Shown here one piece after another: positions 27,068 to 38,834 of a DNA stretch of 64,000 bases (position 1 is its first letter; each line of letters opens with the position of its first letter). The notes below the pieces were generated by a model that did no database searches, had not been told where the DNA came from, and was given only the letters and a program-made list of their open reading frames with translations. The translations under genes and the position numbers were made by a program. Source of the stretch: Diploscapter coronatus (Eukaryota; Nematoda; Chromadorea; Rhabditida; Rhabditidae). The stretch spans positions 32,387,201 through 32,451,200 of the forward strand of contig OZ038422.1 in the NCBI GenBank assembly GCA_964036155.1, written 5' to 3'.

Positions 27068-27213
27068 TAGAAAAAGGCACCGGGACACCGGGACACCAGT
27101 TAGCAAAAGGCACCGGCTTTTTTCTTTTCCTATCTTGCCTCCCCATACTATTTCTTAGAAAACCCGGTGCCTTTTTCTAACTGGTGTCCCGGTGTCCCGG
27201 TGCCTTTTTCTAG
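27068..27213. repeat. GC-rich near-perfect hairpin
   Basis: Arms of about 54 bp (27068-27121 and 27159-27213) pair with only a few mismatches. Each arm has GGCACCGGGACACCGGGACA, then CCAGTTAG, then a second AAAAGGCACCGG, so GGGACACC and GGCACCGG are repeated within an arm. The loop is about 37 bases. It stands out from its AT-rich surroundings. It may be a small mobile element or a source of double-stranded RNA. Confidence 0.7.
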
Positions 27214-28175
27214 GAGCCAATAGTGGCTCACAATTAGCGAAAATTGCCCTGCCTTTACACGCAAAGAGCAAAGGTTATTTCAAAGGGAGAACGACTTTGT
27301 AAGGACGTTTGTTTGAAGTTCTTTGCTTGTTTCTGGAACATTCTGAAGTTTCTATGGGTTTTTATCATTCCCAAAATGGTAGGCCACGCCCACTTTGTAA
27401 TTTTACCGCGAAAATCCATGAAACGAGTGCTAAATAACTTTATATTGCATTATTTCAGCAAAAAACCACTTCATAAAATTTCTAGAAATTTTCAAAAATT
27501 TAGCGAAACTGCCTTCCTTGACTTTGACTTCATCGAATGGGCAGAACTTGCTCTCCCTAGTTATAAGAGTGTATCATTTATTTGAACTGACAGAATAGTA
27601 CTCGTGCTATGTAACTTATAAGCTGCAACTACGCATGATAGCACAGCCATAGTTTGCTCATACCAACTAAATTCTAGTTTTTGCCTCAGTCTATATTGAA
27701 GGATAGATACAGAATACTTACTGACGTACCGATTGTATGTAAATAATTAGCTAAATATTCGGAAAAAATTGAATTGTAGTGCAATTGATAAATTTCGCTA
27801 TCTTCCTTATTTTTCGATTCATTAACAAAAGCAAAAGTGAGAATTTTAATAATTGATGCATTTAACGATAATTTGATACGGCTTTAAAAACTTTCAGATA
27901 CAAATTATATTGAAGTCTTTCATCTGAATATCGCATAAAAGGCAAGTCCTCAAGTCAGCTTGCTAAGGTGTTCATTAAGTTTGTCATTCAGACAATTTAT
28001 TTTATTTTGAAAATGCACATATGAATTACACATTTCACAATGACAAATAAATGATGAATAATGGCACAAATATGGAAAGTGTCGAATGAGATAATTTGAA
28101 ATTAATCATTTTTAATAAATGCTGGTCATTCCTACATTAGAACTACCTGTTACTGGCATATCATTGATTTTTCTT

Positions 28176-31100
28176 CTAGGAACTACTTGATTCTTCTTCA
28201 TTTCCTGCTTTTCCTTGTCTTGATTTTCGAGGCGCTAAATTTATCCAATTTGTGATCGTTTTTGATAAACTCGCCTTTAATGCCCTTTTGACTAGAAAAT
28301 ATAGAGTGATTGTTTGAAATGTTGTTCCATAAATATCCATATTTCTTAATATCTCCTGAAACACGTGTCCATTTCCCTTCAATATATGAAGAACAAATTT
28401 ATATTAATTACTGTTAAGGCCATTATAATCATATTGTATGGGAAACTATATCTTGTTGGCGAACTACTATCGAATACACCCATATATAGCATAAAATAAG
28501 AAAAATAGACGATATCATTTGTGAAAATTTCAAATACGACCTAAATATTTGTATATATAATTGAATCTTTTATGCATACTATTTCATAAACACAAATCTT
28601 ATTACAAATCATCATACATGCGTTATTAGACGTCTATTCAGACCAGTCTCATCTTTTTTCTTTAGTGTAGTCATTTGACTGTAAGACTTCCGAACTTTAA
28701 CTAATATGAATATTGCGCTTGTCAAAATAATAATAGTAGTCATTCCATCTACGAAATACCCAAAATAATGAAGACTTATAGCCTGTAATATTGTACAACT
28801 AATTACGTAGCAAAATACAGAATGAACTTACTGCTAATGATAATATTTTAAAGGAAATCTTGAATCCTTGGCTATCTTTTGGATATTCGAAATGTATAAA
28901 ATAGTAGCTAATTAAACTGGATATTAAATAAAAACATGCCAAAGCGATATGTTCAATAAAGACTATTTTAAGTAGTCGTTTTATTAGGTTTAATATTTTG
29001 CCATTTGATGAACGAAGCATTCTAATTGTTTTATTGCAAATTCTGTATGTCTACTGAAGAAACTCCCTTATGAACGAGAGAGGTATTGTTAGCGAGAGAC
29101 CCCCATCTCGCCCCTTTTTGTTTCGCCGTCTTCGCTCTCTTATCCCGCGTTGACAATGAAAATCGAGTACGCAGATGGGTAAATAAAAAAAAGAGGGCGG
29201 GGAGAGGGGTCGTTCAATAGCAGTACCCCTCTCGTTTATAATCGAGAGTATTAATACTTACTCAGCCAAAGTAAACGATCGATGAAGAGCCAGAGCACAT
29301 GAAATAAGTTTATAAATATTTGTAAATACTAGTGGTTCTAGACGGATAAGCATTGGGTACAACTAAATACCATTAATAATGCCAAAATAAAAATATTTTA
29401 ATCGACTTTAAACTACTTACTTTATCATATATCGATATATTGCAACATGCATACTTCCATTTTAGGTATTGAATAACAAAATTCTTAAATTAAGCGATAC
29501 CGTAAATCCTCTAATTGAAGCCCCTCGGATTTCCAGAGTTACTCATTACCCTACTCAAATCATCTTGGGAAGAGTTTTATCATTTTGTTTTGAGTATTTA
29601 AAGCATGTTTACTTTTGATTTCAAATCTCTACGATGCATAGACGAAGAGTTATAATGGGTTGAAAATGTTCGATTTTTGAAAGGTTGAACAACAAAAGCC
29701 CGGAGGCTTCTAGTAGAGGATTTACGGTATTTAATTTTCTTATGGAAACATCGATTTATTTATATAATATAATCAAAATAGGTATCGCTTGTTCCGATCA
29801 AAGAGCGGGCGAAAGCGCAGAGAAAGAGTGCGAATAGGCAGTTTTCTGTCTTTCTCTCACATTTCAACACAATATTTCTTTCTTGCTATAGTCCGTTTCA
29901 TAATTATGGATACCCCCTCGATTTATGGGTTTTGGTAATTTCCAACATTCAAGAACATTGGAAACCGATATAGAAACAATTACATGAACTAAATATTCAC
30001 ATTCAAGAAAAAAATTTCCCATGCTCGCTGTTTACAATGTATAATTTCGCTCGAGACGTTGTTTCAGATGTTTCATAATTATGGATACCCTTTTTATTTT
30101 AATTAGTTTGACGCCATAGAGCAAACTAATCCGACTCAAAATTTACACAATTATTCCATCATATATCCTCCTAATATCTACCAAGTTTCATCCCGATCCG
30201 ATCTTGTATAAGGATTTTACGATTTTTTTCCGAGAGCTGTCCTTAACTATAGAAAATGGCAGTTTTGTATGGGATTTGTAAGAAACATCTTCGAAAAAAA
30301 TTCATTACTCAGGAGAATAAAATGATACTCATATAAGTTCACATAGATCTACGAGAACTTATTGCTGCACAGCTTTTAAGCCTCCATTCATATTTTTCAC
30401 GTACCTATTTGGAAAGTACAGTCGGTTCGAAAAGACAACATCTCCTTAACTATGGAAAATAAGGCAAATTTAAGGTATTTTAGAAAATGTTGTGCTACGC
30501 TTCTTGTAGAATTTTTTCAAAGAAAATCAATATGATATTTTGAAAGTAGAATAGTGATATTATCATGTCATATTATTAGTTTTATGGTTTGTCAAACTTT
30601 TGGTGAGTAGTGAATTTTTTTCGAAGATGTTTCTTACAAATCCCATACAAAACTGCCATTTTCTATAGTTAAGGACAGCTCTCGGAAAAAAATCGTAAAA
30701 TCCTTATACAAGATCGGATCGGGATGAAACTTGGTAGATATTAGGAGGATATATGATGGAATAATTGTGTAAATTTTGAGTCGGATTAGTTTGCTCTATG
30801 GCGTCAAACTAATTAAAATAAAAAGGGTATCCATAATTATGAAACATCTGAAACAACGTCTCGAGCGAAATTATACATTGTAAACAGCGAGCATGGGAAA
30901 TTTTTTTCTTGAATGTGAATATTTAGTTCATGTAATTGTTTCTATATCGGTTTCCAATGTTCTTGAATGTTGGAAATTACCAAAACCCATAAATCGAGGG
31001 GGTATCCATAATTATGAAACGGACTATAGTCTAAAATAAATGACCGTGCGACGCATTGCACCCACTCTTATTTCGGGCCTCACGATATCATCTCAATATG

Positions 31101-31788
31101 GTTAGTTAGTAAATCAATTTACCATTATACAAAGATTGATTATTCCAACTATCTTGAGGGTTGTTTCTATCGATAGGAGCCTTTCAAATGTTGTGAATTT
31201 TCTACTGACTTTATTAAGGGCTCTTTTCATACGTATTATTAGTATCAGTGGTATTATAAGTAAGCAAAAAAGTATATTTTCTGAATCCACTAGATTTAAA
31301 TAAGTCAACATGCCTAAATAATCTCATTTTAATTGAATAACTGAATTTATAAAGATTTGAACTTTATATAAACTTAATATCAACATATTCAATATTAACA
31401 CTTATTATTCGTACCTATTTTAGTAAGATATAAACTATATTTACATACCAAAATCCGAATCAGTTAATGTGTAGTAAAATGCCTGTACGTGCCATGTACT
31501 ATTTCCGAGTTCTATTATTTTAAATAAACTTAATTTTCGGCGTTATTAATATAATTATCTTACTTTTGCAAAGTGGGAGTTTATAATATTTAGAAGTCTG
31601 ATCCCTTATGCACTCATACATATTGAACGAAACTCGAAGGTTGCGCTCGCGGCCGTTTCGCAGCTACTCACTTGCCTTCGGCTGAGACACGTAGGCGTTT
31701 CCGCTGTAGTTAGAATATTATTATTTCTTATCACTAATAATAAAGTGATAAAAATGAGTTGAAAATGATCCACAATTCTTATTTTCAT
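28176..31788 (-). CDS. Seven-transmembrane receptor, chemoreceptor-like
   Basis: Nine exons join in phase to about 389 residues: 31672-31788, 31564-31597, 31449-31511, 31123-31313, 29262-29362, 28832-29021, 28618-28782, 28412-28540 and 28176-28355. It begins with a signal-like segment (FQLIFITLLLVI) and a short extracellular stretch with an NST sequon. Seven hydrophobic spans follow: ILFCLLIIPLILII; LKIVGIINLCIMLYPMLI; NIYKLISCALALHRSFTLAE (TM3, with ALHR where other GPCRs have a basic motif); HIALACFYLISSLISYYFI; a span ending TTIIILTSAIFILVKVRKSY; IFTNDIVYFSYFMLYMGV; and IYGTTFQTITLYFLVKRAL. The tail is basic then Glu/Ser-rich. The layout fits nematode serpentine chemoreceptors, but I cannot name the class. 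The start could be the in-frame ATG at 31842. The 1.76 kb intron 29363-31122 holds two repeat elements. Confidence 0.7.
29067..29247. repeat. Diverged fold-back repeat in a receptor intron
   Basis: AACGAGAGAGGTATTGTTAG on the left resembles the inverse of the right end, AACGAGAGGGGTACTGCTAT. Pairing continues into a CCCCGCCC/GGGCGGGG block. Identity of the arms is only moderate, so this is an old copy. Confidence 0.45.
29498..29729. mobile_element. MITE-like element with 16-bp terminal inverted repeats
   Basis: Both ends read TACCGTAAATCCTCTA in inverted orientation, and similarity continues imperfectly (GAAGCCCCTCGG against GAAGCCTCCGGG). About 230 bp, non-coding, in intron 29363-31122. TA at both ends fits a TA target duplication. 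Confidence 0.6.
29891..31024. mobile_element. Palindromic TA-flanked element with paired internal repeats
   Basis: Two arms of about 420 bp are almost perfect inverted copies (29891-30310 and 30605-31024) around a roughly 290-bp centre. TA dinucleotides flank both ends. Within each arm the 20-base unit TTTCATAATTATGGATACCC occurs twice: near the tip (29896-29915) and again at 30071-30090, with mirror copies at 30825-30844 and 31000-31019. Each pair is about 175 bp apart. This matches the IR/DR layout of some Tc1/mariner elements, where each end has two transposase binding sites. No transposase frame is present. The near identity of the arms suggests recent insertion or arm homogenisation. Confidence 0.82.
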
Positions 31789-33815
31789 AATTCGAACTAA
31801 AAATAATTTTAAAAACTGAGCCCTTATCAGTGATAAGATCACTGCATATTCGTAATCAGTGTAAAATTCTGAGTGGAATGAATTTAATTTTGGCTTAAAA
31901 CAACGAACTTTGAAAAAAAAGGATATTTTTGTGCAAGCGAGAAGTGTGTGGGTAGGGTTTAAGAAGACCTTAGTTGTAGTTCTCTACTAGTAACTCGCAC
32001 TGCACAGAATATTAGGAGTCCTTTATTGACCAGCACTTCTTTAATACAGTAATACCAAGTACAAAGGTAGAGAACAATAAGGTGTGGGTAAAACTGGATG
32101 AAGAAATTAACGACGAAAGGGGCGTATTTATAGGTGCCTAGAAAGTGACTCCGCCCTTTAAGGCTCGGGAAAACTAATTATAAGGTCGGTTCTAGAGATG
32201 GCTTTTCGCCAGAAATGGCAGTAAGAAATATGATTCATCAAATGAAACAAGTCGGTGGCAACAAGTTATACCGTATTTTGATGGTAAAGGAAATGAGAGT
32301 AGATTTTCTAGAATAGGAATAATGACTCAGTAATCATAGTTTCATTGGAGAGCGTTTTTAATCCAATGGGGTTGAAGGAACAATATACTGATCCGGATGT
32401 TGAATAACATCAAAGATCATACAGGTTTTGACATTTCGGTATACATATAATTGAAGTATCAACGAAACAATTTTTCTTTAAAATTAGAGATTTCGCCTAC
32501 GAAGTTTGCCCGTCAGACATTGAAATTTATGAAGACTTGTAATTATAAACAGTGCTTACACACGAAAGAGACGCAACCATATAATTTAGAAGAAATGAAA
32601 CACACTACTAAATAACACATTGCGACCAATTCGATTTCTAAATATTCACTAGTGTATAGACAACCAACATGGACGAGGAGTTTAAATACAAAAGTAACAG
32701 TCTCTTTCAAGAAGCTGCCAAGAATAACAAGCGCAGGAATGAATTAAATGAGTGCATTTGGGAAGAAGCTCCTTTCAATAACTTCTCGAAGAATGAATGA
32801 TAAAAAAAATTGAATATCGTTACTGACTTTATAAATTTAATGTTAGATTTGTAAAATAAAACAAGTCCATGAATGCTACTTTCTAAAATCTGAAAATGGA
32901 ATCATTGCTGTTCGTCACTCCACGATAATTCATGGCTCTTTTCATTTGCATCTTTCCGTGTGCCTCTAAAATGTATTTCCTGATATTCCTAATTATAAAA
33001 ACTCATAATGTATGACTTCATCCAAATTGAATGCCTAGATGTTCCAATCCTAATCATGTTACAAACCTGAGTTAAAATGACATTTTATCGTCTAAAACCA
33101 TCGGTGTCTTTGGGTCCGCTCAGGCTTGGTTGCAATATATACAGCTTGCAGCTAACGTCTGGATGAACTTTTCAAAATTTCCATTTTATCATAATTCTTT
33201 TAAACCTACTTTTCACAAATTATAAATTTCCCAAAACTTTAAAAATTTTAGTTTATTGTTTGGTTGAGTTGGCAGAATAAACTGCGAGATCTGAGCGATC
33301 ACTTTTCTCGGGTTGATTTTTGGGGGTTTAGCTCGTAATTCTATTGCATTTACAACGATTTTGAGATGGGTTGGTTTTGGATGAGTCCGAATTTGCGCGC
33401 AAAGAGTGGAAATGCACGCACCTGAAAAATTTGTTTAAAACTAAAAATTAGATTTTTTTTTGCAAGCTTTCAATTTTTTTCTATCAAATCTATTCCCTTG
33501 AAAATTGAATGCACTTTTCAGAATATATTTTAAGAAATTATAAAGAAAAATTGAAAAATATTGATAATTGGGAGAAGTTCGAAAGAAAAAAATCAATATT
33601 TGGTGAAATTTTGAAAGGAGAACCTGACAAAAATGTGCCATGCTTATTGCAAAATGGCATTTTTCAGACATTGCAATAATGTTTTTGAACCGCGATTAAC
33701 CGTATGAAACGAAGGTGTGCCTTATCGAGAAACAAAGAACATACCTTCTTTTCGTCTCTCGAAATGATGCACTATCTCGTTTCATGCGGATCGAAAACAC
33801 GTTTGCTTTCCGAAC
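31789..33815. other. Intergenic region between receptor and phosphatase genes
   Basis: About 2 kb. Apart from the short open frame at 32669-32800 I see no coding signal. The right end should hold the 3' UTR of the phosphatase. Confidence 0.4.
32669..32800 (+). CDS. Possible short open frame, 43 residues
   Basis: ATG to TGA gives a 43-residue, charged product beginning MDEEFKYKSNSLFQEAAKNN. AATAAA-like sequence follows near 32856. There is no signal peptide, no recognisable domain and no obvious upstream exon. It could be a small gene, the last exon of something I cannot see, or chance. Confidence 0.15.
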   Translation: MDEEFKYKSNSLFQEAAKNNKRRNELNECIWEEAPFNNFSKNE

Positions 33816-36800
33816 CTATTTGGATCCAGAGGATCCGTCTTCCTGCTGTTGCTGCGAGGGCGTGGGCGAGGTGAGCATCTGCGCGGGACTAAATTGACGG
33901 TTCATTTCGTCGTCTGGAAAACAAGAATTTCAATAAAAAAATATCGAAATCTTGGAAAGAAAAGCATTATTTTTTCAAGAAAACAATATGGATTATATAT
34001 AGGTATGTGTTCAAGAAATCGTTATAAATTTAAGAAAAAAAACCTCGAAGCAGTATCTTCTTGATAGATGGAAAAACGTTCGAACTATTCAAAGGAAAAA
34101 AAACTTATATTTGCAAAATGTTCAAACCCTACTAATTTCCTGCCAGACCCGGTCGATGAGCATCCGGCTGCTGTAGCCACCGATGTTGAGTGAGAGGATG
34201 CCAAGTTGCAGGGCCTGAAAAATACAGTAATCTTAAAAAAATCAATATAAATTTTCTAAGCCAGCACATATGAAACGTAAAATATCCAAACTAATCTACA
34301 CCATTTTATCCAATTCTTGAAACATATACAAGGTGTATAAAATGATTTTTCTCATCCAAATAAAAATTGTATCTTGCATTGTTTATTGAAAAAAGTGAAA
34401 TCTCAGGATTTCAGTAGAGTTTAGATTTTTGAGACGCATAAAGAGTTTTATGCCAAACGATCATCTTCATATCCAGCGTTATTATTATTATTGAAAAACG
34501 TGGAACAAAAATATTGAAGTTTTTAATTTTAACATTTTTTCGAACCTTTTCAGCGACGAGCAAATTGATGTAGGCGTACTGCCAGGGGTTCATCACGGAG
34601 TGCGCGCGCGTCTCCCGCATTTTCTCCACGATTCCAGCGATGCCGACCTGGAAAAATGGCATTTTTTGCATTTTCTTTAAATTTTACCGTTTGCGTTTGC
34701 TCCAATTGACGAATGGCAACGTCGACGGCGATGAAGACGCCCGTTCTACCGAGGCCTGTGAGAAATGGAGAAGAATCTTTTCAGAAACTGAATTTTTCAA
34801 TAATCGATTTTTAATAATCGCAGATTTGACGATCATACATTCATATACGTATCAAGCCAAATTTCATGCGAAGATCTTTCAAAACAACTCAAAATTCTCA
34901 TAATTTTAACTTCGAATCATTGAAACGGAATAATCGAAAGATGAGTTTATTGCCCTATGTTGCAGTATTTCAAAAACCTATCCCCAACCTGCATGACAGT
35001 GGACGAGAAGTGGGTGCTCGGGGGGCATCGTGGCGATAAGCTCGAAGTTGACGGCGTCGAACAGACTCAGACCCGCCTCCAAATAACGGTCACCGTTCGA
35101 CCACGGGATCGGCAGACGACCGTCTGGCCATCTGGAAAATCGAAAATCAATTTTACAGGAGATTTTTAGATTTTCGTGCTTTTCGAAATATCTCCGTAGA
35201 AGGATGTGTCAGTGTGAGAGGCTAATTACTTTCATTTTTAAAGATGACTTGAAACTTATATAACTTGCTTTTTTCAGAATATCGATGATAAAATAAAAAT
35301 TAGGGTTTCAAGGGAGTCTTTCAAAATATATTTTTAAAAATCTCATGATTGTAACGTTACTCATTTCAACTAGTTTTCCGAGTTACAGTAATTCTCAAAT
35401 ATGTTCACCTGTAATAACAGAAATGGAGTACGTCTCTGGTGGCCTGGTCGGGAAAGACGGGGTTCTGGTAGAACAGACGGAGTCGCGTCACGCGGTAGAC
35501 CATCTCTCGGGGAGTGGCCGCCTCAACAAACGGGGCTATCTAAAAATTCCCAGCTTGACAACATGCTAAGAAAATTCATACATGTTTCTGAAAAAAATTC
35601 GAATTTTCTTGTAAAATGCGATGTTCTGATAATAGCAATTCTTGGGGAATTATTTCTTACTACGATATTCTTTCTAAAAGATTTCGTATGTTCAAAAATG
35701 TACATTAGTTTGTCAAAAGAGATCCATGTATCAATAAACGCTGATTTTTGCCTCATTTATCGAAATTGAAAATTGATAACTTACGAAAAAAATTAGGGGT
35801 AAGTTTAAAAAATGAGGAGTCGGATTTTTTAAAATCAAATTTTTTGCCTTCATTGTTGATTCGATGCAGGTGATGTGGAACGGCTTGAAGATCATCGTCT
35901 CTCCCGCAACAATTGGCCAGTATTGGATCGTTTCCTGGAAAATTTGTTGTATTTTTTAAACATTTACTCTTTATCTGTGCTTTTTACTTTAATTTTTAAA
36001 TATTATTTGTTTATTTTCTAAAGTTAGATCTTTTTTAATCAAACTTCCATACCTTAGCCTGATCGTAGACGCTCGGATAGAGCCTTTCCTCGTAGGGGAA
36101 ATTCACTGACAGCACACGACCGATGTCTTCCTGAAAATTCATTTAGTTTAAAAAGTATGTTTCGTGAGAATGATAAATCTGTAATTTGTTGAAATATCTT
36201 AATTCTGAAATTGCTTCGATATTAAATACAGTGTGAAATAGTTTTTTTGGGAGAAGAAATGTATCTGTAATTCTTAGGTAAGAAACATAAAATTTCCTTA
36301 TTTCGAACCTGCCAGACGAGCGTCCAGAAATCATAGACCGATGAAGTCGTCGGACCCTCGCTGGCGATGTATTCCCTTCCAAACAGAGGGCCGATCTTCT
36401 GCGCGTTTATCTGAAACTCATAATATACCGGTCTGTTTCCTCCTCTATCTTTATCGTGTGATTAGGAGAGAAAATGCGAACCACCTTCAACTGACGATAC
36501 GCATTGATGCCGAGTGGAGTTGTGATGTAGGAATTGACACGATTAGTCTGAATACGCGTTTCAGTCGACTAATAAAGTCTCAGTATTTTGCCAACTACAA
36601 ATGTTGTGGATCGTTTTCGATCTATCGAAGTAATATAGTCCGTAAAACATTGCGATTTTCTTACATTAGTTCTGCAGCGAAACCACCAAGGTTGCCCGAA
36701 CTTTACCCCATCTTCAAATTAAGTGAGTTCAAACTACATCGCGCACACCTGCGTCCACTGACTGACTCCCGTCTCGAGTGAGGCGAACTCCTCCTGCAGT

Positions 36801-37406
36801 CCCGTGTAGGGAGTTTCGATGGAGAAACGTGTCAGAAACCATCTGTCGACCTGTGAAAAACACACTGTATAATAATTACAGTAATCTTCCACAAATTCCT
36901 AATTTTTCGCCACTTTTTGAAACTCCAAAAACCTGACCTTCAAATCAGCGATGGAGGTGAGTTTCTTGGAGTCGAGCTTCTTGCGCAGCGTCTTCTCGCG
37001 GTTCTTCACGCATCGGATCAGACGGTTCTGGTTCTCGTTGAAACCGCCTCTGAAAAATCACGAACTTTTGCAAAGTCATCGTCTTCCAGAGCTTTTCTTG
37101 TAAAATCTGGGCGGTCTCATGAGGAAGTCTTCTTTATGATTGCATAGATACAGGCTTTTCGAAACATAAGTTGAGCGACTTCAAATAGAAGAGGCGGAGC
37201 TTTTTCGGGAAGTTTCGCCTTGACCAATTTTTGAACGAGTATAAAGCTTCAGTTTTCCAATTTCAAATGAAAGGGGCAGAGTTTGCTTCGAAGGATTTCT
37301 GCGGAACCGCGGCTCACTTTGCCTGATTTGGAGTTGGAAAATGGACGTAGTTGTTTTGCAACTGCTGTTGTTGCTGGTAGTGCGGAGGGAGCCGCTGACG
37401 GTTCAT
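33816..37406 (-). CDS. Cytosolic protein tyrosine phosphatase with HCHAG active site
   Basis: Thirteen exons join in phase to about 418 residues: 37318-37406, 36938-37049, 36749-36850, 36485-36547, 36309-36410, 36053-36130, 35848-35934, 35409-35539, 34989-35131, 34688-34755, 34546-34647, 34133-34214 and 33816-33913. There is no signal peptide or membrane span. The N-terminus is Gln-rich and then strongly basic. PTP motifs in order: REYIASEGP and DFWTLVWQ, ETIQYWP, then the WPD loop (D258), then VHCHAGLGRTG with C300 and R306, then a Q-loop-like region ending PWQYAYINLL. The classical motif is HCSAGxGRTG; here the residue after Cys is His. The C-X5-R core is intact, so activity is plausible. 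Nematodes carry many such compact, often germline-expressed PTPs. Exon 35848-35934 appears to use a GC donor; an alternative GT donor at about 35779 adds an in-frame insert. Confidence 0.85.
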
Positions 37407-37664
37407 CCACGCGCCGATCAAAACGAGGGGGAAATGCGGTTAGATTGTGCTCTGCAGAATCAAAAATTAAAATTGCCGGAAACGTCCATCAACGTTTACA
37501 ATTCTAATGCTCCGAATTTTCTAAAATTAAAATAAAAACAAACGTCCGGAAGGTTTCGAGAAAAATGAAATTTCATTTGCGGAAGAAAATCGAACATCAG
37601 TCGTTGCATTACCCGACTTCCGGTGAGCGTCTAAAGCGGGTTTCGTAAATTCAGCAGAAAGACA
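37407..37664. promoter_or_regulatory. Shared divergent promoter region
   Basis: Only 258 bp separate the start codons of the minus-strand phosphatase and the plus-strand LIM gene. The phosphatase leader has a CTGCAG acceptor ending 45 bases before its ATG. No specific element is recognisable. Confidence 0.4.
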
Positions 37665-38472
37665 ATGGAGCACTGCGCCGCCGCCGTCGACAGAAGACTC
37701 TGCCCCCAGTGCAACGGCAGCATCAACGACCAGGTCAGACGAAGGGAAATCGATGAAGGCGTGGGGTCAGAAATACAGAAATTGCAAAGGGCTAGCACAA
37801 AATAATGCAATTTTTGTAAAAAAAAAAAAAGGGAGTGGGATGCACAAAACAAGGTAATTATTGAAAAATGAATACATGAAAAGGCATTGCAGGCGATTCT
37901 GGCGCTGAACAGACTCTGGCACCCCGACCACTTCATCTGTAACGCGTGCCGCAGGCCGATTCGTCAGACGTTCCAGGTTCGTTCCCTACGTCATGACGTC
38001 ATCATAGAAACGCCTTTAACGCTCCCATTTCCCAGGTGGCCGACAATCACCCGTACTGCGTGCACTGCTTCGCGTCCAAGTTCAACCCGAAGTGTGCCGG
38101 CTGCCACGAGACGCTCATCGACTCGTGCCTGCTCGCGTTCGATCGGTGAGAAGTTACGTCATCAAGAATCAGACGTCACTTGATGATAACGTCGTCGAGA
38201 TTTCAACGTCTCTTATGAAGGCGTTGATTTTCAACGCCATGACGCCATTTTTCAGTCACTGGCACCCGCGTTGCTTCTGCTGCAGCACGTGCAACATGCC
38301 GCTGCCGAACGGCGAGTACTACGTCGTCGACGACAAGCCGTATGATCGCGACTGTCACTGGTAAGGACGTTCAACTTGACACCTCTTAAAAAGCGACGTC
38401 ATACGTCACTTCGAAATTTGCAGGTTGAAAAGACTCGAGAAGCGCGAACACATGGATCGCGAGAAGATGTAG
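37665..38472 (+). CDS. Two-LIM-domain protein
   Basis: Five exons (37665-37733, 37893-37976, 38036-38145, 38256-38360, 38424-38472) give 138 residues. LIM1 begins LCPQCNGSIND and runs through WHPDHFICNAC to YCVHCFASKF. LIM2 starts KCAGCHETLI, has HWHPRCFCCSTC and ends with DRDCHW; its Cys/His pattern is complete. A short basic coil-like tail (LKRLEKREHMDREKM) ends the protein. LIM domains bind zinc and mediate protein contacts, often at actin and adhesion sites. The domains look like those of paxillin/FHL-type proteins, but with only two domains I cannot name the orthologue. Codons are GC-rich compared with the neighbours. Confidence 0.85.
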
Positions 38473-38834
38473 TTCGGGATTACAGCACCTCGAGGCCCCA
38501 CCGCACACTTCTCCTTGCTCTATTCTCAGACTCCACTCTCCCTAGTGTTCAAGCTAATTCTTCTCTAACATCTAGGCGCGTTTCGACTAAATGGATTGAT
38601 TTGTTATTGGTTTTGAGTGAAAAAATAAAGGGGTTTATTTCTGGAAAAAGCTGAACTTCACCATTTTAGGTTAAAAAAATATTCATTAAAAATGGCAATT
38701 TCTAAAAAGTAGACTCTTCGAGAGGCATGAATCTTCCAAGTTTCCGTGATCACCATAAAATGTGCAAATTAGAATTTTTAAAGAAAAAATATAAAGTGAC
38801 CATTTTCGAACTTGTCTCTCTTCGAACCGGCCGA
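38473..38834. other. Intergenic gap after the LIM gene
   Basis: 362 bp. It contains the LIM 3' UTR with AATAAA at 38624-38629. The open frame of the next gene extends upstream to an ATG at 38727, so its start may lie here. Confidence 0.4.
38624..38629 (+). terminator. Polyadenylation signal of the LIM gene
   Basis: AATAAA 151 bases after the stop codon. Confidence 0.5.

Larger units (their letters stand above)
26771..28175. other. Intergenic region with microsatellite and hairpin
   Basis: About 1.4 kb between two minus-strand genes. It holds a GT microsatellite and a GC-rich hairpin (separate entries). Open frames overlapping these repeats look accidental. Confidence 0.45.

Noticed and set aside
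26846..27158. Overlapping open frames on both strands around the GT repeat
   Set aside because: They are produced by the microsatellite and the hairpin; His-Thr or Cys-Val runs are artefacts.
33715..34064. Open frames on the + strand opposite the phosphatase 3' end
   Set aside because: Antisense shadows of the last phosphatase exon and its UTR.
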